A stretch of 64,000 bases of DNA, taken from the NCBI GenBank assembly GCA_023213315.1, contig JAKCPI010016541.1:62001-126000 (forward strand), given 5' to 3'. Position numbers and translations under genes: made by a program. Within the stretch, counting starts at the first letter, position 1, and the number at the start of each line of letters is the position of its first letter. Below are positions 10,820 through 22,743 of this stretch, one piece after another. Under the pieces are notes generated by a model that saw only the letters and a program-made list of their open reading frames with translations, ran no database searches and was not told the origin of the DNA. Origin of the DNA: Euborellia annulipes (Eukaryota > Arthropoda > Insecta > Dermaptera > Anisolabididae).

Positions 10820-11504
10820 AATGGGCCATATAAACGTTTTTTTTTTTTTTTAGGATTCAAGAGAGCTATAGAGAGAGCCATTACATTCTCTCTTTAATAT
10901 AGAGAAAAAATTTGTGGAAGGTGTGGGAGATATCATTGTGATTGGTGTGAGTGGGGCATCTGTTGATTTTTAGGGTCAGATGTATGATAACAAAGTTCAA
11001 CATATTAAATACCAAAAATATTTTTTATCTTCAATTTTTTTAATGACCTAATTTGGAGAGCATCCCAAATAACTTAACCTAAATTTGAATCAAATTAGTG
11101 TTAACTCGAAGGTCTGATCAATTGAAGATGGTACAAGAAGCGAGAGAGAAAGAAGGAGTACGTGAGTACGAGGGGACTTTTAATAGTCAAATCAAGGGTC
11201 GCTTTTGCCAGGCTGTCATTACGTCAGAGTCTCTGATAACAAGGTTGCTGTTGTGTAATAGCAATTCATGCTAGCTGGCTCTTCTCATTTGCGAGTCATC
11301 GGACAACGCACTTGGCTTTGTCTACGAGAGAATACACGTTCCTCTCTTTATCTATAAAAAAATATCTGATATACAACACCTAGCAGCAAGCACATGACAG
11401 ATAGCTTCTTAATATAAAGAAATTTCTAAATTCAATAATGATCCTTCACAATATAATTTTTAAAATACTCTTTTTAAGGATTCGCATAAAATTTTTCAAG
11501 ATAG
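10820..11504. other. No gene recognised
   Basis: A (GA)n-like purine stretch (about 10860-10900) and otherwise AT-rich sequence; nothing recognised. A slightly GC-richer part at 11100-11340 has no open frame or splice pattern that I can support. Confidence 0.4.
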
Positions 11505-12069
11505 GTACGAGAAAAGTTCAATAAGTCCGAAACTTTTTAAATGAAACAGGTTTTTGGATAAAAAATTATTTTATTTTTCAACGTAGTCTCCTTTGAGCTC
11601 TATACACTTTGACCAACGTTTCTCCAATTTTTTTATCTCTTCCAAAAAATAAGATTTGTCGAGGGCATCAAAATAGGTATTTGTTTGTGAGATGATTTCA
11701 TCGTTGGAGTCAAATCTCTTTCCGCCGAAGCATTTTTTCAGGTTTGAAAAAAAGAAATAGTCACTCGGGGCTAAATCCGGAGAATAGGGAGGATGAGGAA
11801 GCAATTCGTATCCCAATTCATGGATTTTTAGCATGGAGCACACGAAATTCACTTTTTTCCATTTTCTTCTCAAATCACGAAGTAGTCTTCTTCTCAAATC
11901 ACGAGGTAGTCTAGTCTATTAATGGATGTCAAACAAAAACTAAAATTACCCAGCTGGTTCGAATTTAGACAGAAGTCAGCTGATAGTTGCCTGCTGACAG
12001 GAGCAGTATTACCATTTCATTTAAGAGGCGGGAAATTCAAAAGGTCACGCACTTATTGACCTGGCCTCA
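11505..12069 (-). mobile_element. Internally deleted mariner element
   Basis: Inverted ends share the segment CAATAAGT (GAAAAGTTCAATAAGTCCG left; AGGTCAATAAGTGCGTG on the complement at right) and are bounded by TA. The transposase sits on the minus strand. A full mariner is about 1.3 kb, so more than half is missing. Confidence 0.7.
11571..11897 (-). pseudogene. Mariner transposase C-terminal fragment
   Basis: The frame encodes HPPYSPDLAPSDYFFFSNLK, the highly conserved third-Asp region of mariner (DD34D) transposases, followed by a typical C-terminal tail (FDALDKSYFLEEIKKLEKRW). The N-terminal DNA-binding domain and the first two catalytic Asp residues are absent, and stops and a small duplication (GAAGTAGTCTTCTTCTCAAA type) lie upstream. 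It cannot encode an active enzyme. It is a relic of cut-and-paste transposition. Confidence 0.85.
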
Positions 12070-12274
12070 TATTTAGGGAGCAAAAAAATGAGTCGCATCT
12101 GGACCAACTTCTAGGACATGTTAATGTCTGAAAATATATACTCGAAAATATATCCTCGCCAATTAATGTCCAAAAATGTTATTTTTACTGATTATGGGCA
12201 TTAACATGGTTGAGCCATTTACAATTGTGTATGCCTAATATAACTTGGTGAGGATATATCAATAGATTTTCAGA

Positions 12275-12325
12275 CATTAATCTGAAGATGGTCCCATATG
12301 CGACCAAAACGTCGGCTCTGGCTTG
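12275..12325 (+). ncRNA. Decayed hammerhead-like motif
   Basis: CTGAAGA (12282-12288), extra T, stem II GGTC/GACC, then AAAACGTC, so the G of GAAA is lost. It is followed by AATAAAG and CTAGCTGC as in other copies. The region 12118-12300 is itself partly palindromic. Stem I is poor, so it is probably inactive. Confidence 0.5.
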
Positions 12326-12559
12326 ACAATAAAGTGAAATATAATCTAGCTGCTTTGCTCATTCTTCCTACCTAATTTGAATAATAATTTTGTAAATTTA
12401 TACTAAAAGATGAGTCAAAAGAAAATAAAAAGTGCTGATTTTATAGAAATTAGAATGAATAACTAAAAAAATAATAAGCCAGAAAATTATTAATTCTTAA
12501 TAAAATTAAAAAAAATTCAAGGTCAATATTTTCAAAATTGATATAGCATGCTGACAATT

Positions 12560-12700
12560 AGTACCAAGGGCCGCATCCTGTTCCTTGAGATAAAAATTTA
12601 TTTAAATTGAATTGACTACCTATCAATTTATTATACAAATAGGAACAGGGTCTAAATGGCCATAGATGCCGAAAAAGACCTTAAATAAAAATTAAAAAAA
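12560..12700 (+). repeat. SINE body and tail
   Basis: The tail AAATGGCCATAGATGCCGAA follows GAATTGACTACCTATCAATT. The head is not clear. Confidence 0.5.
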
Positions 12701-13984
12701 AAGAAAAAAAAATTGAACGAGTTATTTGTTCCTATAGTTGAGGCCTCTGGAAACAACTTGTTAATATTTAGGTCGAAATTTCAATAAAAAAAATTAAATA
12801 ATTAATCCTATTCCAATGTTACTTAGAAAGCCTAATTTATTTTTTTATATCTATTTTTCTGGTCTACAAGAGGGGCTCAAGGTCTTTAATAATTTGTGAT
12901 ATTTTAAATAATTAAAAAATCGAAATACTTTATGTGTTATTATATGAAAATGTTTTTTTTTTTTTTTGTATTTACATATTCAAAGATTTTTTTTTTATAA
13001 TTATTTTTTAATATTCAATAATTTTCTTCCCCTCCTCTCCCTACATGTTGGGAATCTCTGAAATAAACGAAAGATTATTATTATTTTTTAAACACATTTT
13101 TGGCTACTGCGATCAATTAAGAATTTTATTTAAATAAATTTACAATTTATAGAATCTATGTCTACTGGGGGACGTTCCACACGCTGATTGTTCAGGGTCA
13201 CCATTATTATTATTATTATTATTATTCGGAATATTTTTCCAAAACCACCATTATTTTTTATATAATAATAATAATAATAATTTTTCCTAGGATTATATTC
13301 TAATTAATTTGAAAAAATAAGGATGGGAGGCGCCGTTAAAAAAAAAAAAAATAATATTTATTGTTTCGTCATATTTGATATGATTACATTTTCAGACTAT
13401 CAGTGTCTTTAGATAACTTGAAAAACAACTACATAATTCAAAGGGAGTAGACATGAGTTACTAAAAAAAAAAAAAAAAAAAAAGTTTAAATTATTATATA
13501 AAGCAATTTTTTTTTTCATATGAAAATTACTCAGGTTTTTGACAGATAATAATTATCTTTGTAAAAAATTTTTTGAAAGAATTAAAGTATTATAAGAATG
13601 ATGAAATGTAGATATATGTTTTGTTATGCCATTATATTACTAAATGATTCATATCTCGTATGTTTTAAGCCAATCTTTCGCCAGTTGAGACAGAGAGCTT
13701 CAATCCCTTGACCCCCTTTAATTTGTATAGCTTTAGATTTATTCTGTATGGTATGTATTCTAATCTTTAATATTAATAGTCTGAAAATATTTATTTTCTA
13801 CCTGTATGTGGTTAAGGGTGAGATTTCTTTTATCTCATATCCTCTTTCAAATTGATAGTTGATGTTATTCTTAACTAATTAAAACGCCTGTTATTATTAT
13901 TTATTTATTTATTTTATTTTATTTTTTTTTTTGAAAAACTATGAACAATATGTTTTAAAAGATTTAGATGGCTTTTTTAATTTT
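12701..13984. other. AT-rich DNA with ATT/TTA microsatellites
   Basis: ATT repeats at 13202-13227 and ATA repeats at 13262-13281, plus poly-A/T. No gene recognised. Confidence 0.5.
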
Positions 13985-14160
13985 ATTTAAATTCTTTCTC
14001 GACAGCTAAGGTCATTTAGACCCTATTCCTATACATTACAAATAATTGGCAGACAATTCAAATGAAATAAATTTTTTTCGCTTGGGATGGGAAGCGAACC
14101 CGGGGCCCTAGGCACGAGAAGCCAATTAATGTCTTTTCTTTGATCCACAGGTCACGGGCA
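13985..14160 (-). repeat. tRNA-derived SINE, inverted
   Basis: A degraded tail (CGACAGCTAAGGTCATTTAG) at about 14000 and a head with GAAGCGAACCCGGGG (B box on the minus strand) at about 14091-14105. Confidence 0.5.
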
Positions 14161-14404
14161 AAATGACTTTATTTAGTAAATTTTAGATAAAAAATTATTT
14201 ATGTCCACAAAACGCATGTTTTTTGTCTTCCGTAAGTAGGGGTAATCTTTAAATTTGTGCATGACTTTAGTTTTTAAAGAATTTTAAGATGCGGTTTCTA
14301 ATGAATTTATTTTGAATAAAAAAAAAACATACTAGGTAAATTCTAAATGTTTTTATAGAAAACAAAAAATTATTATTATTTACCAGATAATAATTAAGTA
14401 TTTT

Positions 14405-14560
14405 CTTTAACCTATAGCTCAGAGGTAGAGAGAACTTTTGGTGCCAAAGGTCGAAGATTCACATCCCGGTCCAGGCGAAAAATTTATTTCATTTTAATTG
14501 GATACCAATTTATTAAAATAAATATGGCCTCAGATGCCGAAAAAGACCTCAATCATATTA
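14405..14560 (+). repeat. tRNA-derived SINE
   Basis: The head has a tRNA-like TATAGCTCAGAGGTAGAG (A box) and a decayed B box ACATCCCGGTCC. The body is GGATACCAATTTATTAAAAT, and the tail is GGCCTCAGATGCCGAAAAAG at 14526-14545. The downstream sequence 14561-14640 is the uninterrupted counterpart of the locus disrupted at 15681-15840. Confidence 0.6.
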
Positions 14561-15194
14561 AAAAAATAAATTAAGTAATTTATGAATTTCAAAAATTGTT
14601 ACAAACTATAACGGACCAAATAGTCGAATGACAGTAGTGGGAGTCCAAGATAAGCTTTCTGTTTGGCTCAAGCAGGCACGGCTTCTAACTAGCTAACCTG
14701 CAAGGGCGGATACAGGGGGGTAAAGGGGGTATTACCCCCCCCCCCCGAGATTTGAAAAAATTTATTTTTAATGTAAAATTTTAAAAATTAATACTTAAAA
14801 ATTTGATTTGTATTTATATTCTGGTAAACAAGTACAGAATGGGCCTTTAAATTACCGAAATTAAGAAAAAATAGTGTGCTGTATTTTTACTTTTTATATT
14901 TATGTTCGACTAGACGCATTGTCTCAAAGGTCCAGGATTTGAGCGATAGGTAATCTGTTATTTAAAAAAACAATTTCGTAATTATTCATTTGCTTTTAAT
15001 AAAAGTAAAAAGTTCATTCATTGAAAAGTAAAAAAAAAAAAACAACAAAAATATAAACAAATGGGTAAACGGATGGACTTGAGACCTTAGATATAGTGAC
15101 ATAATTGTAGAGACTGACTGACACTCCTTTTTGTATTTATTTATCTTTTGTTCCGAAATCACTTATTTTTTAATTAATAATAATAAGTTCCCCG

Positions 15195-15440
15195 CGGGGC
15201 TTGGAGTAGTTGGTAGCGTGTCTACCTTCTATACCGAACGTCGGGGGTTCGGACCCCAGGCAGTCCGAAGATTTTATTTAAGGCATTTGGATACCAAATG
15301 GCTTAAATAAGAATGCCTGGACCCCAATATGTATAATAATCATTAACGGATATCGTTTAAAGTCTTAAATGGCCTAAGTTGCCGAAAAGACTGTGTGAAT
15401 GTGAGTGTAAATGAGAAAAAAGTGTGAATGTTTAAAAAAA
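15195..15440 (+). repeat. tRNA-derived SINE, best preserved copy
   Basis: The head has A box TGGAGTAGTTGGTAGCG and B box GGGTTCGGACCCC, about 35 bases apart. The body is GGATACCAAATGGCTTAAAT followed by ATGCCTGGACCCC, the tail AAATGGCCTAAGTTGCCGAA, then GTG-rich sequence, poly-A and an AAT microsatellite. This copy defines the family layout: pol III head, about 100-base body, conserved tail, A-rich end. Confidence 0.75.
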
Positions 15441-15667
15441 AAAAAATAATAATAATAATAATAATAAGTTCACAAGACAAATTCCATGTGTTTTTTTTTT
15501 TTTTAATATTTACCACTCTAATGATCAACCAATGAAAGGTATCCAATAGTAGTTTTAATTGTTTTTTTGAAGTTTGGGTTTTTACTTTCTAGTAAAATAA
15601 ATGGCCTCAGATGCCGAAAAAGGCCTTAATCATATTAAAAAAATGAATTAAGTAAATTATGAATTTC

Positions 15668-15853
15668 AAAAATTGTTACATTTAATTGAGGTGTATAGCT
15701 GATAATATTATTTATTTAAGGTTCAGGAAATCTCCAATGAACAACGCAGCTAGTTGTTTTTTTCAATTTTTTCAATTTAAATAAAAACTGAAAAAACAAC
15801 TTGCTGCGTTGCTCATTGGAGATTTCCTGAACCTTAAATAAAAAATTGTTACA
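15668..15853. mobile_element. Small fold-back insertion with 13-bp target duplication
   Basis: The 13-bp direct repeat AAAAATTGTTACA (15668-15680, 15841-15853) flanks a 160-bp insertion. The insertion has an unpaired tail (TATAGCTGATAATATT) plus a palindrome whose arms contain CAACGCAGCTAGTTG. There is no hammerhead core, so it looks like an internally deleted relative of the hammerhead fold-backs. The locus at 14581-14630 shows the same sequence without the insertion. Confidence 0.75.
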
Positions 15854-15887
15854 AAATATAACGGACCAAATAGTACTTTTACTTTAG

Positions 15888-16530
15888 AGTACCGCATTCA
15901 TATCAATAATTCAATGTCGAGATTTTGATGGAAATAAAAGTTTCGAGTCCAAAAAAGTAGATCCCGTAAAAATGTCTCTCTGTATGTTATCAATTTAAAG
16001 TACGAAGGACAAGAGCTTCGAGGTTGAAATTTGATATTTAAGTTAGGTACCCCCATGAGGTACCCTGACGAAGCTTGTGAAAAAAATCGACCAAAAAGTA
16101 CTAGTACTTTTCTGATGAACTTTTTCAGTTATTCGATTTTGTCAAATTTGCTCTTAATGATTTTGATTAAAATTCATAAATCAATTGTTTTTAAAGTGCT
16201 CTATCGGTGGCAAAATTGACTGGTGGCCTAACGCCAACATTTTTTTTTTAATAAATAAATAAATAAGATGCTCTTTCAGTATATTTTCATTTTGCACTCA
16301 AAATTGTTTGAAGTCCACTTTACTCTTGTATTTCTTAGAAAAGAGGAAAAAGGTTGCCAATTAAAATAATTTTTCTATGTTTAATGTTTTTCATCTTTAA
16401 TGTTAATATACTGTCGGAAATTAAATATATATCGACACAAAAAATCCGGTCTGACACGTACAGAATACAACATACAACTTATAATCACAGAAGTTAAGAG
16501 AACGGTTTGTGCTGTGTGACCAGTTAAAAC
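15888..16530 (+). mobile_element. Degraded copy of the TACTTTCTCTTACC family
   Basis: Shares TTCAATGTCGAGATTTTGAT, GAGTCCAAAAAAGTAG, TTAAGTTAGGTACCCCCATG and ACAAAAAATCCGGTCTGAC with the copies at 16831 and 20611. Highly diverged, ends lost. Confidence 0.6.
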
Positions 16531-16830
16531 ATATTTTTTAAATAACTAACTTATAGAAGGATTAATTAAGTTTGGAACAAAATTAATGCATAAATAATTT
16601 CAAAAAATAATTAATATTAATAAAAAAGGGATGAATTAAATTAAGAGGCTTTATTGAAAGAATGCGGGTTACCGAATGAATTCGTTTAAAATATAAAAGA
16701 TAAATCTATTAAAAATTTAATTGAGATAAGATTTGATATTTTTTTAAATTTATATAATTATAATTAAATATTTATATAATTATGAATGACTGTTAGGAAA
16801 GTATAATCATAGTCATATTAGATAAATTTT

Positions 16831-17395
16831 CCTTTCTCTTACCTCTATATATATGTTAATATATAGAGAGAGAAAGTATTGGATTCATGTCAAAAATTCG
16901 ATGTCGAGATTTTGATGGATATAGACGTTTTGAGGTCCCCTGAATCCAAAAAAGTGGTTTTCGCGACATGGTCTGTCTGTGGGTCTGTGTGTCTGTGAAC
17001 AAAATATCTCAATAACGGAAAGAGCTAGGAGGTTGAAATTTTATATTTAAGTTAGGCACCCCCATGGAACGTGACACGAAGCTTTTCAACAAAACGACCA
17101 AAGAGTAGGCCCTACTAGTACTTTACTGATGCACTTTTTCAGTTTTTTTCAGTTTAGATTCTCTTTAAAATGTATATTCTCATTTTGTCATTGAAATCTT
17201 CTGAAGACCACTTTACTCTTGTACTCCATAGAAAAGATAAGAGCAATGATTGCCATGGTAACAAAATATAAATATTTTGCCATACTTATAAATTTTACAT
17301 CTTGAAAATCGAATGTACCGTACTGTCGGAAACTAAATACATGTCGGTAATCGAAAGTTGTGTACTGTGCTGTCACACCAGATTTTTTTCTTTGA
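16831..17395 (+). mobile_element. Copy of the TACTTTCTCTTACC family
   Basis: Starts with TTTCTCTTACC, contains AATTCGATGTCGAGATTTTG, a GTCTGTCTGTGGGTCTGTGT segment and GGCACCCCCATGG, and ends near GTCACACCAGATTTTTTTC. No transposase can be read. Confidence 0.65.
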
Positions 17396-17689
17396 GGTGC
17401 GCAGATACTCCAAATATTTTTTTCGGGGGATTAATTTATAATGTGATTTGCGATGTGGTAGTAGGCCTGGTAATTTTAAATGCACTTCTCTACTAAACTA
17501 AGAATGATAATATGATGAAAATTTTTTTATATTATAATAATTACATTAGATTGATGTGTTCTCTGAAGGAAAAAATTGCGTGAGAATTTACCTCTACACT
17601 CCTGGTTTGAAATGATTGGAGATTGCATCAACTTTTGTAAAACTTTTAAATATTATTTGACATTTAAAATTCACAAAAAATAGCTCACA

Positions 17690-18540
17690 TACAGGTATAT
17701 TCTCTAAAAACAGACATTAAAATTTAAAATAAACAAATAGGTGTTAAAAAGTAATGTAATAACAATCGGCGTTAAAAAATACTATTATCTAAACAAAATT
17801 TTAACAGCAACGTTAACATGTTGCTTTTATTTCAAAGCTATCAAAATCATAGCCTTACTTTTTAGGTTAAGACGCCATTTTTATTTTAAACACGACGTTA
17901 AAATATTAAAGGCACCCCCTAGACATGGCATTAACACTATTTACTAAATGTTGAAGCTATGGTTTTAAACTTTTTGTTTACAGAATAGCTATTTGAGGAA
18001 GTGATTTTGAATAGCATTTTTTAACGCAGATTGTTTTTACATTACTTTTTACCTGTATCAGGTCTGTTCTCTAAAAACAGACGTTAAAATTTAAAATAAA
18101 CAAACGGGTGTTAAAAAGTAATGTAAAAACAATCAGAGTTAAAAAATGCTATTCAAAATCACTTCCTTGCCTCAAATAACTAACTATTCTGTAAACAAAA
18201 CTTTAAAGCCAAAGCGTTAACATTTAGTAAATAATGTTAAAAATTAATGTCATGTCTAAGAGGTGCCTTTAATATTTTAACGTCTTGTTTAAAATAAAAT
18301 TGGCGTCCTTAGCCTAAAAAGTAGGGTTGTGATTTCGATAGTTTTGAAATACAAGCAACATGTTAACGTCGCTGTTAAAATTTTGTTTAGAGAAGAGAAT
18401 TTTTTATTTATTTTCAAAAGGATGTGCACCTATTATCATTTAAATATTTTCTCCTATTTTGTGTGTTATGGATTTAATATCTATTTTGGCGTTTTTAGTC
18501 GCGAAAAATTCCATAAAACTTAAATAGATACATACCTGAA
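17690..18540. repeat. Imperfect inverted repeat rich in GTTAAAA motifs
   Basis: Arms of about 300 bases (roughly 17745-18045 and 18115-18400) are complementary, and the segment CTCTAAAAACAGAC is directly repeated at both starts (17701, 18070). The heptamer GTTAAAA or its complement recurs many times. It is probably a non-autonomous element of unknown class. Confidence 0.6.
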
Positions 18541-19119
18541 TGCTTAATCAAAAGATATAAAAGTGGGAAATTTTTGAATTTCATTACAACTTTTTCAGGA
18601 TGAAAAAACATGATGAGATGTGATTAGTTGAAAACCTTTAATAAAACTGAATCAAAATGTATAAAAGGCAGAAAATAAGTTAAATAGGAATTGGTAATGA
18701 AATATTCAAATAAGTAATCACATCATATATAAATAATAATAACCTCCTATTTGAATTCTAAAGAGTTTGAAAATCTTAATGCGAGAATTATATTAAGGAA
18801 GAGCTATTAGGTGCCCAAGGGGACAAAAGACTAAATCGATAAGGCCTAATTTGTCCTTGTGTGATCCCGGGCTAATAAATTTTCAATTATTTCACCCTAG
18901 TGAGGAGATGGGAAGTGAAATTTTGATTGTGAAACTTGAAATTAAATAAAGCAAATTCGCTGGAATTCGGAACCAAAATTTCTATTCAGTGACGGTCGAA
19001 AGTTTTACTAAATTTTATAAATTTCATTCAAACTTTAAAATTTTTTATTACTTTCTCGTATACATAATAGCCAAAAAATAAAATCTTTTCAGTTTTTGAA
19101 AAAACTTGTAAGAATAAAA

Positions 19120-19250
19120 ATCTGGTGTGACAAGCACAGAACACAACTTTCTCTTTTTGGATTCCATCAAAATCTCGATATAGAATTTTTGAAATGAAAC
19201 CAATATTTTCTCTATGTATATTAACATATATAGGTAAGAGAAAGTAAAAA
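19120..19250. mobile_element. Short deleted copy of the TACTTTCTCTTACC family
   Basis: Runs from AAAATCTGGTGTGACAAGC to TATAGGTAAGAGAAAGTA, with most of the interior missing. Confidence 0.65.
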
Positions 19251-20364
19251 TATGAGAGAGAGAGAGAAGTGAGTTTTTTTTCTCTTGTGAAATTATTTGT
19301 TGAAAAAGTTAACTAATGTTTTGTCCAAATGTTCTTTGTTTTGGTCACGTCAAAAGAATCTGTTTACTGTGGAAAGGAAATTAAAAAAAAAATACTAATC
19401 AGGTGGTAAAGATCAAAATGAATTAGTTAAAAGAAATATGATGGGATTTAGTGAAGGGCAATGCACCGAAGAGTTGAAAAAATAAAAGACAAGACAAGAA
19501 AAGAATTAGTGAGTAAAAGAAACCGCTTAAATATTGTAAAGAAAAGATTAATATTTTAAAGACATTTTACCGAATACTAATGGAAAATCTTAAAACTATT
19601 TTTTGTTAGAAAAAGGTTTGTCAAGAGGGATGACGTGCGAAAAATAAACTTTTTAAGTTTAATTAAATTTTAACTTATATTGTTAACTTTGCCCACCAAC
19701 CGTAGGTTGGACAGGTAAAGTTAATGTAATCGTTAAAAAAATCAAAATTTTTCTGAAGCTGCCAAAATGCGTTTTGAGGTCCCCTGAATCCATTTAACTA
19801 GTTTTTGGAATGATGTCTGTGTGTGTGGTATGTCTGTGGTAATTTTTTTCGTCAACGAAATCTCAAAAACTATTTGTTCAATTGTTTTGAAATTTTGCAC
19901 CCATAAACTAGGGGTAGAGGCCAAGAACTGAAAAGCTTTTGGTAAACATCGGACCATTAAGGGGCTCTAGGGGGGGGGCAAACATTTTTTTCTTACATAA
20001 CCTATAATTTTTTTTATATATTCAGAAACTAGACTTTCTCCAGAGTAAAATGATACATAATATGTATAACATCGGACCTTTAGGGGGGGGCTCTAAGGGG
20101 GGCAATATTTTTTTCTTGAATAGTGGATGGGCAAAGTGATTGTGCGCTCGGCTTAGTCCGAACCTTTATTTTTTATTAAAAGAAGGTCTTAACGAGATAG
20201 GGCCAAAGGGCTGCAGTCAGAAAAACTTTTTGGTGGTTAGATTTCCCTTTCTAAATGATAGATAGGTTCATTTTGAAGTTATTTTCGAAAAGTAAATTCG
20301 GAACCAAAATTTCTATTCAGTAACAGTGGAAAGTTTTACTAAATTTTATAATTTTCATTCATAC

Positions 20365-21353
20365 TACAGAGAGTCCCGTTAATCCGAACTAATTGGGACC
20401 GAGGATCGTTCGGATTATCGGGAAGTTCGGATTAACCGGGATTGTAAGCTTGAATTAGTTAATTTTGATAATAAAGTCGTATTTATAACGTTGTAAACAG
20501 TGAAACTTGTCGGTGATATTAAACTCTAAATAAATATTCCGTATTTTTTATTTAATAAAATAAAGTTCCTTTAATGTCTAATTTTCATTTATATTCTTCT
20601 TAAAAAAAATCTGGTGTGACTGGCGCACAGCACACAACTTTCTCTTACCTTCGGTAATCAAAAGTTGTGTACTGTGCTTGTCACACCAGATTTTTTGTGT
20701 CGACATGTATTTAGTTTCCGACAGTAGGGTACAAATGAATTCAAGATGTAAAATTTATAAGTATGGGAAAATATTTATATTTTGATACCATGGCAACCAT
20801 TTCTCCTATCTTTTCTATGGAGTACAAGAGTAAAGTGGTCTTCAGAAGATTTCAATCACAAAATGAGAATATACATTTTATAGAGAATCTAAAAATAAAT
20901 GATTTTTGAATTTAAAAAAAATCGTTGGAGCAAATTTTGAGAAAATCGAAAAAAACTGAAAAAGTGAATCAGTAAAGTGCTAGTACTTTTGGTCGATTTT
21001 GTTCAAAAGCTTCGTGTCACGTCCCATGGGGGTGCCTAACTTAAATATAAAATTTCAACTTCCTAGCTCTTTTCGTTCTTGAAATATTTTGTTCACAGAC
21101 ACACAGACAGACACACACACAGACAGACACACATACAGACCATGTCGCGAAAACCACTTTTTTGGATTCAGGGGACCTCAAAACGTGAAGATCCATCAAA
21201 ATCGCGACATCGAATTTTTGACATGAATCCAATACTTTCTCTCTATATATATATTACATATATACATAGGTAAGAGAAAGTAAAAATCGTACACAAAGAG
21301 TTCGGATTAACCGGAAGTTCGGATTAGCGAAGTTCGGATTACCGGGACTCTAC
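20365..21353. mobile_element. pogo/Tigger-like element
   Basis: Inverted ends are CAGAGAGTCCCGTTAATCCG (from 20367) and, on the complement, AGTAGAGTCCCGGTAATCCG (ending near 21352), with further TTCGGATTA repeats just inside. This is the terminal style of pogo-type DNA transposons, which insert at TA; a TA precedes the left end. No transposase is present, and a TACTTTCTCTTACC element (20611-21288) occupies most of the interior. The locus resembles the unoccupied copy at 18955-19080 (GGAACCAAAATTTCTATTCA on the left, CATAATAGCCAAAAA on the right). Confidence 0.7.
20611..21288 (-). mobile_element. Most complete copy of the TACTTTCTCTTACC family
   Basis: Ends are ACTTTCTCTTACC near 20636 and GGTAAGAGAAAGTA at 21275-21288. 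Internal landmarks are GTGTCGACATGTATTTAGTT, CCATGGCAACCATTTCTCC, a hairpin-like TCTGGTGTGACTGG/GTCACACCAGA pair at the left end, and an ACAGACAGACACA repeat. It is non-coding. More than a dozen relatives occur in this window, so it is one of the dominant repeats of the genome. Confidence 0.75.
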
Positions 21354-22028
21354 TCTATATAATTTTTTATTATTTTCCGATACATAATAGCCAAAAAGAC
21401 CTCCTTTAAATTAAAAAAAAATATATAAGTTAAAATTAAATTAATTAATTAAACTTGAAAACTTTATTTTTCGCACGTCATCCCTCTTGACAAATCTTTT
21501 TCTAACAAATTAGTCTCAAGGTTTTCCATTAGTATTCGGTAAAATGCCTTTAAAATATTAATCTTTTCTTTACAATACTTAGCAGTTTCTTTTACTCACT
21601 AATTATTTTCTTTTCTTGTCTTTTATTTTTCCATCATATTTCTTTTAACTAATTCATTTTGATCTTTACCTCCTGTCATTTTTTTTTCTATGGCCAGGTG
21701 CGAAGTCAAAAGATGTTTGTGTGGCTTGTAAGAAGGGAGAGAAAGAATCGAAAGGGAAAAGAGCGAAAGTGAAACAACTGTTACTTTTAACAATAATAAT
21801 TCTAAAATTAGTGCAGAAAAGTAGGCAGGTAGCTATAATTCTTTTATTTATAATATAACATTATGTACATCCCACCCAATATCTATGTTATAAAAAATTT
21901 ATCAATATTTTATAATAGAAAGTGTTTTAATAAAAATATTTTTGTTTGTAGATGGTCGTAAGAAAAATCACTAAGGGCGGGAGGCTCCCATTTCCTTTTC
22001 CAATAAAATGATTTTAGGTATTATTCGT

Positions 22029-22084
22029 TTATTTGTAGATATTTCGATCCCAGTGAGATGGAATCATCCTCAGTACAAGCAAAA
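22029..22084 (-). ncRNA. Hammerhead ribozyme-like motif
   Basis: On the minus strand: CTGAGGA, extra T, stem II GATTCC/GGGATC type, GAAA, TATC. Helix III is loopless ATAT. Stem I is GTA/TAC at the core with TTTG/AATAAA-type pairs beyond. Confidence 0.65.
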
Positions 22085-22326
22085 GATGTTTTGCAAATCG
22101 CTAATTTCTCCCAACCAATTTGACAAAGTAAAAATAAGTAGAGTAAATTTTATAATTAAAAAAACATGAATATCCATCAAAATCAAATTTTTGACATGAT
22201 CGCATTACTTTCTCTCTCTGTATATTTCATATATAGGGTAAGAGAAAGTAAAAAGTGCATTCATGGAATGTTCAGCTCTTTTGTCATATTGGATGGGAGA
22301 AATTAACGATTTGCAAAACATCTATT

Positions 22327-22378
22327 GCATGTACTGAGGAAGATTCCTTTTCCCTGGGATCGAAATATCTACAAATAA
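22327..22378 (+). ncRNA. Hammerhead ribozyme-like motif
   Basis: CTGAGGA (22334-22340), one extra A, stem II GATTCC...GGGATC with some mispairing, then GAAATATC (22362-22369). Stem I has GTA/TAC. Its partner is 22029-22084. Confidence 0.6.
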
Positions 22379-22743
22379 ACGGATATTACGCAAAATTATT
22401 TATTTTTGGTGGACGGTCCAGGTACTTAAAATAAAATTAAAAATATTTTTTATAAAAAACTGCTCCATCGGTAGGTCTATATTAACAATTTATAAAATAA
22501 AGTTCAACCCCTAAATGGCTTCAGTAAAAAAAAGGAAAGAAAAAACATAAAGTGTTAAAAAATTTAAAGGAATATTTCATAATAGAAATATAAGTTCAAT
22601 CATACCAGGTGAGGTTCTACGGGGTGGTGGTAGGAGAGGGAGGGGGGGGGGACTATAGCCTCCAGAAAATGGCTCAATTTGCACTAATTAATTGAAATGG
22701 TTGGTTTTTTAAGCAGCGTCTTATAGTATGTTAATCAGCCAGT

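Larger units (their letters stand above)
19381..21690. mobile_element. Large fold-back with nested insertions
   Basis: Inverted arms are at about 19381-19690 and 21425-21690; both contain AGGGATGACGTGCGAAAAAT or its complement. Between them lie copies of the TACTTTCTCTTACC family, a pogo-like element and GGGGGGCAA-type low complexity. A third, isolated copy of one arm segment lies at 25745-25850. Confidence 0.6.
22000..22408. mobile_element. Hammerhead fold-back 4
   Basis: Inverted arms at about 22000-22130 and 22285-22408 share GATTTGCAAAACATCT and TATCTACAAATAAACG. The centre holds a fragment of the TACTTTCTCTTACC family (22150-22252). Hammerhead-like motifs are at 22029-22084 (minus) and 22327-22378 (plus). 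Confidence 0.65.
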
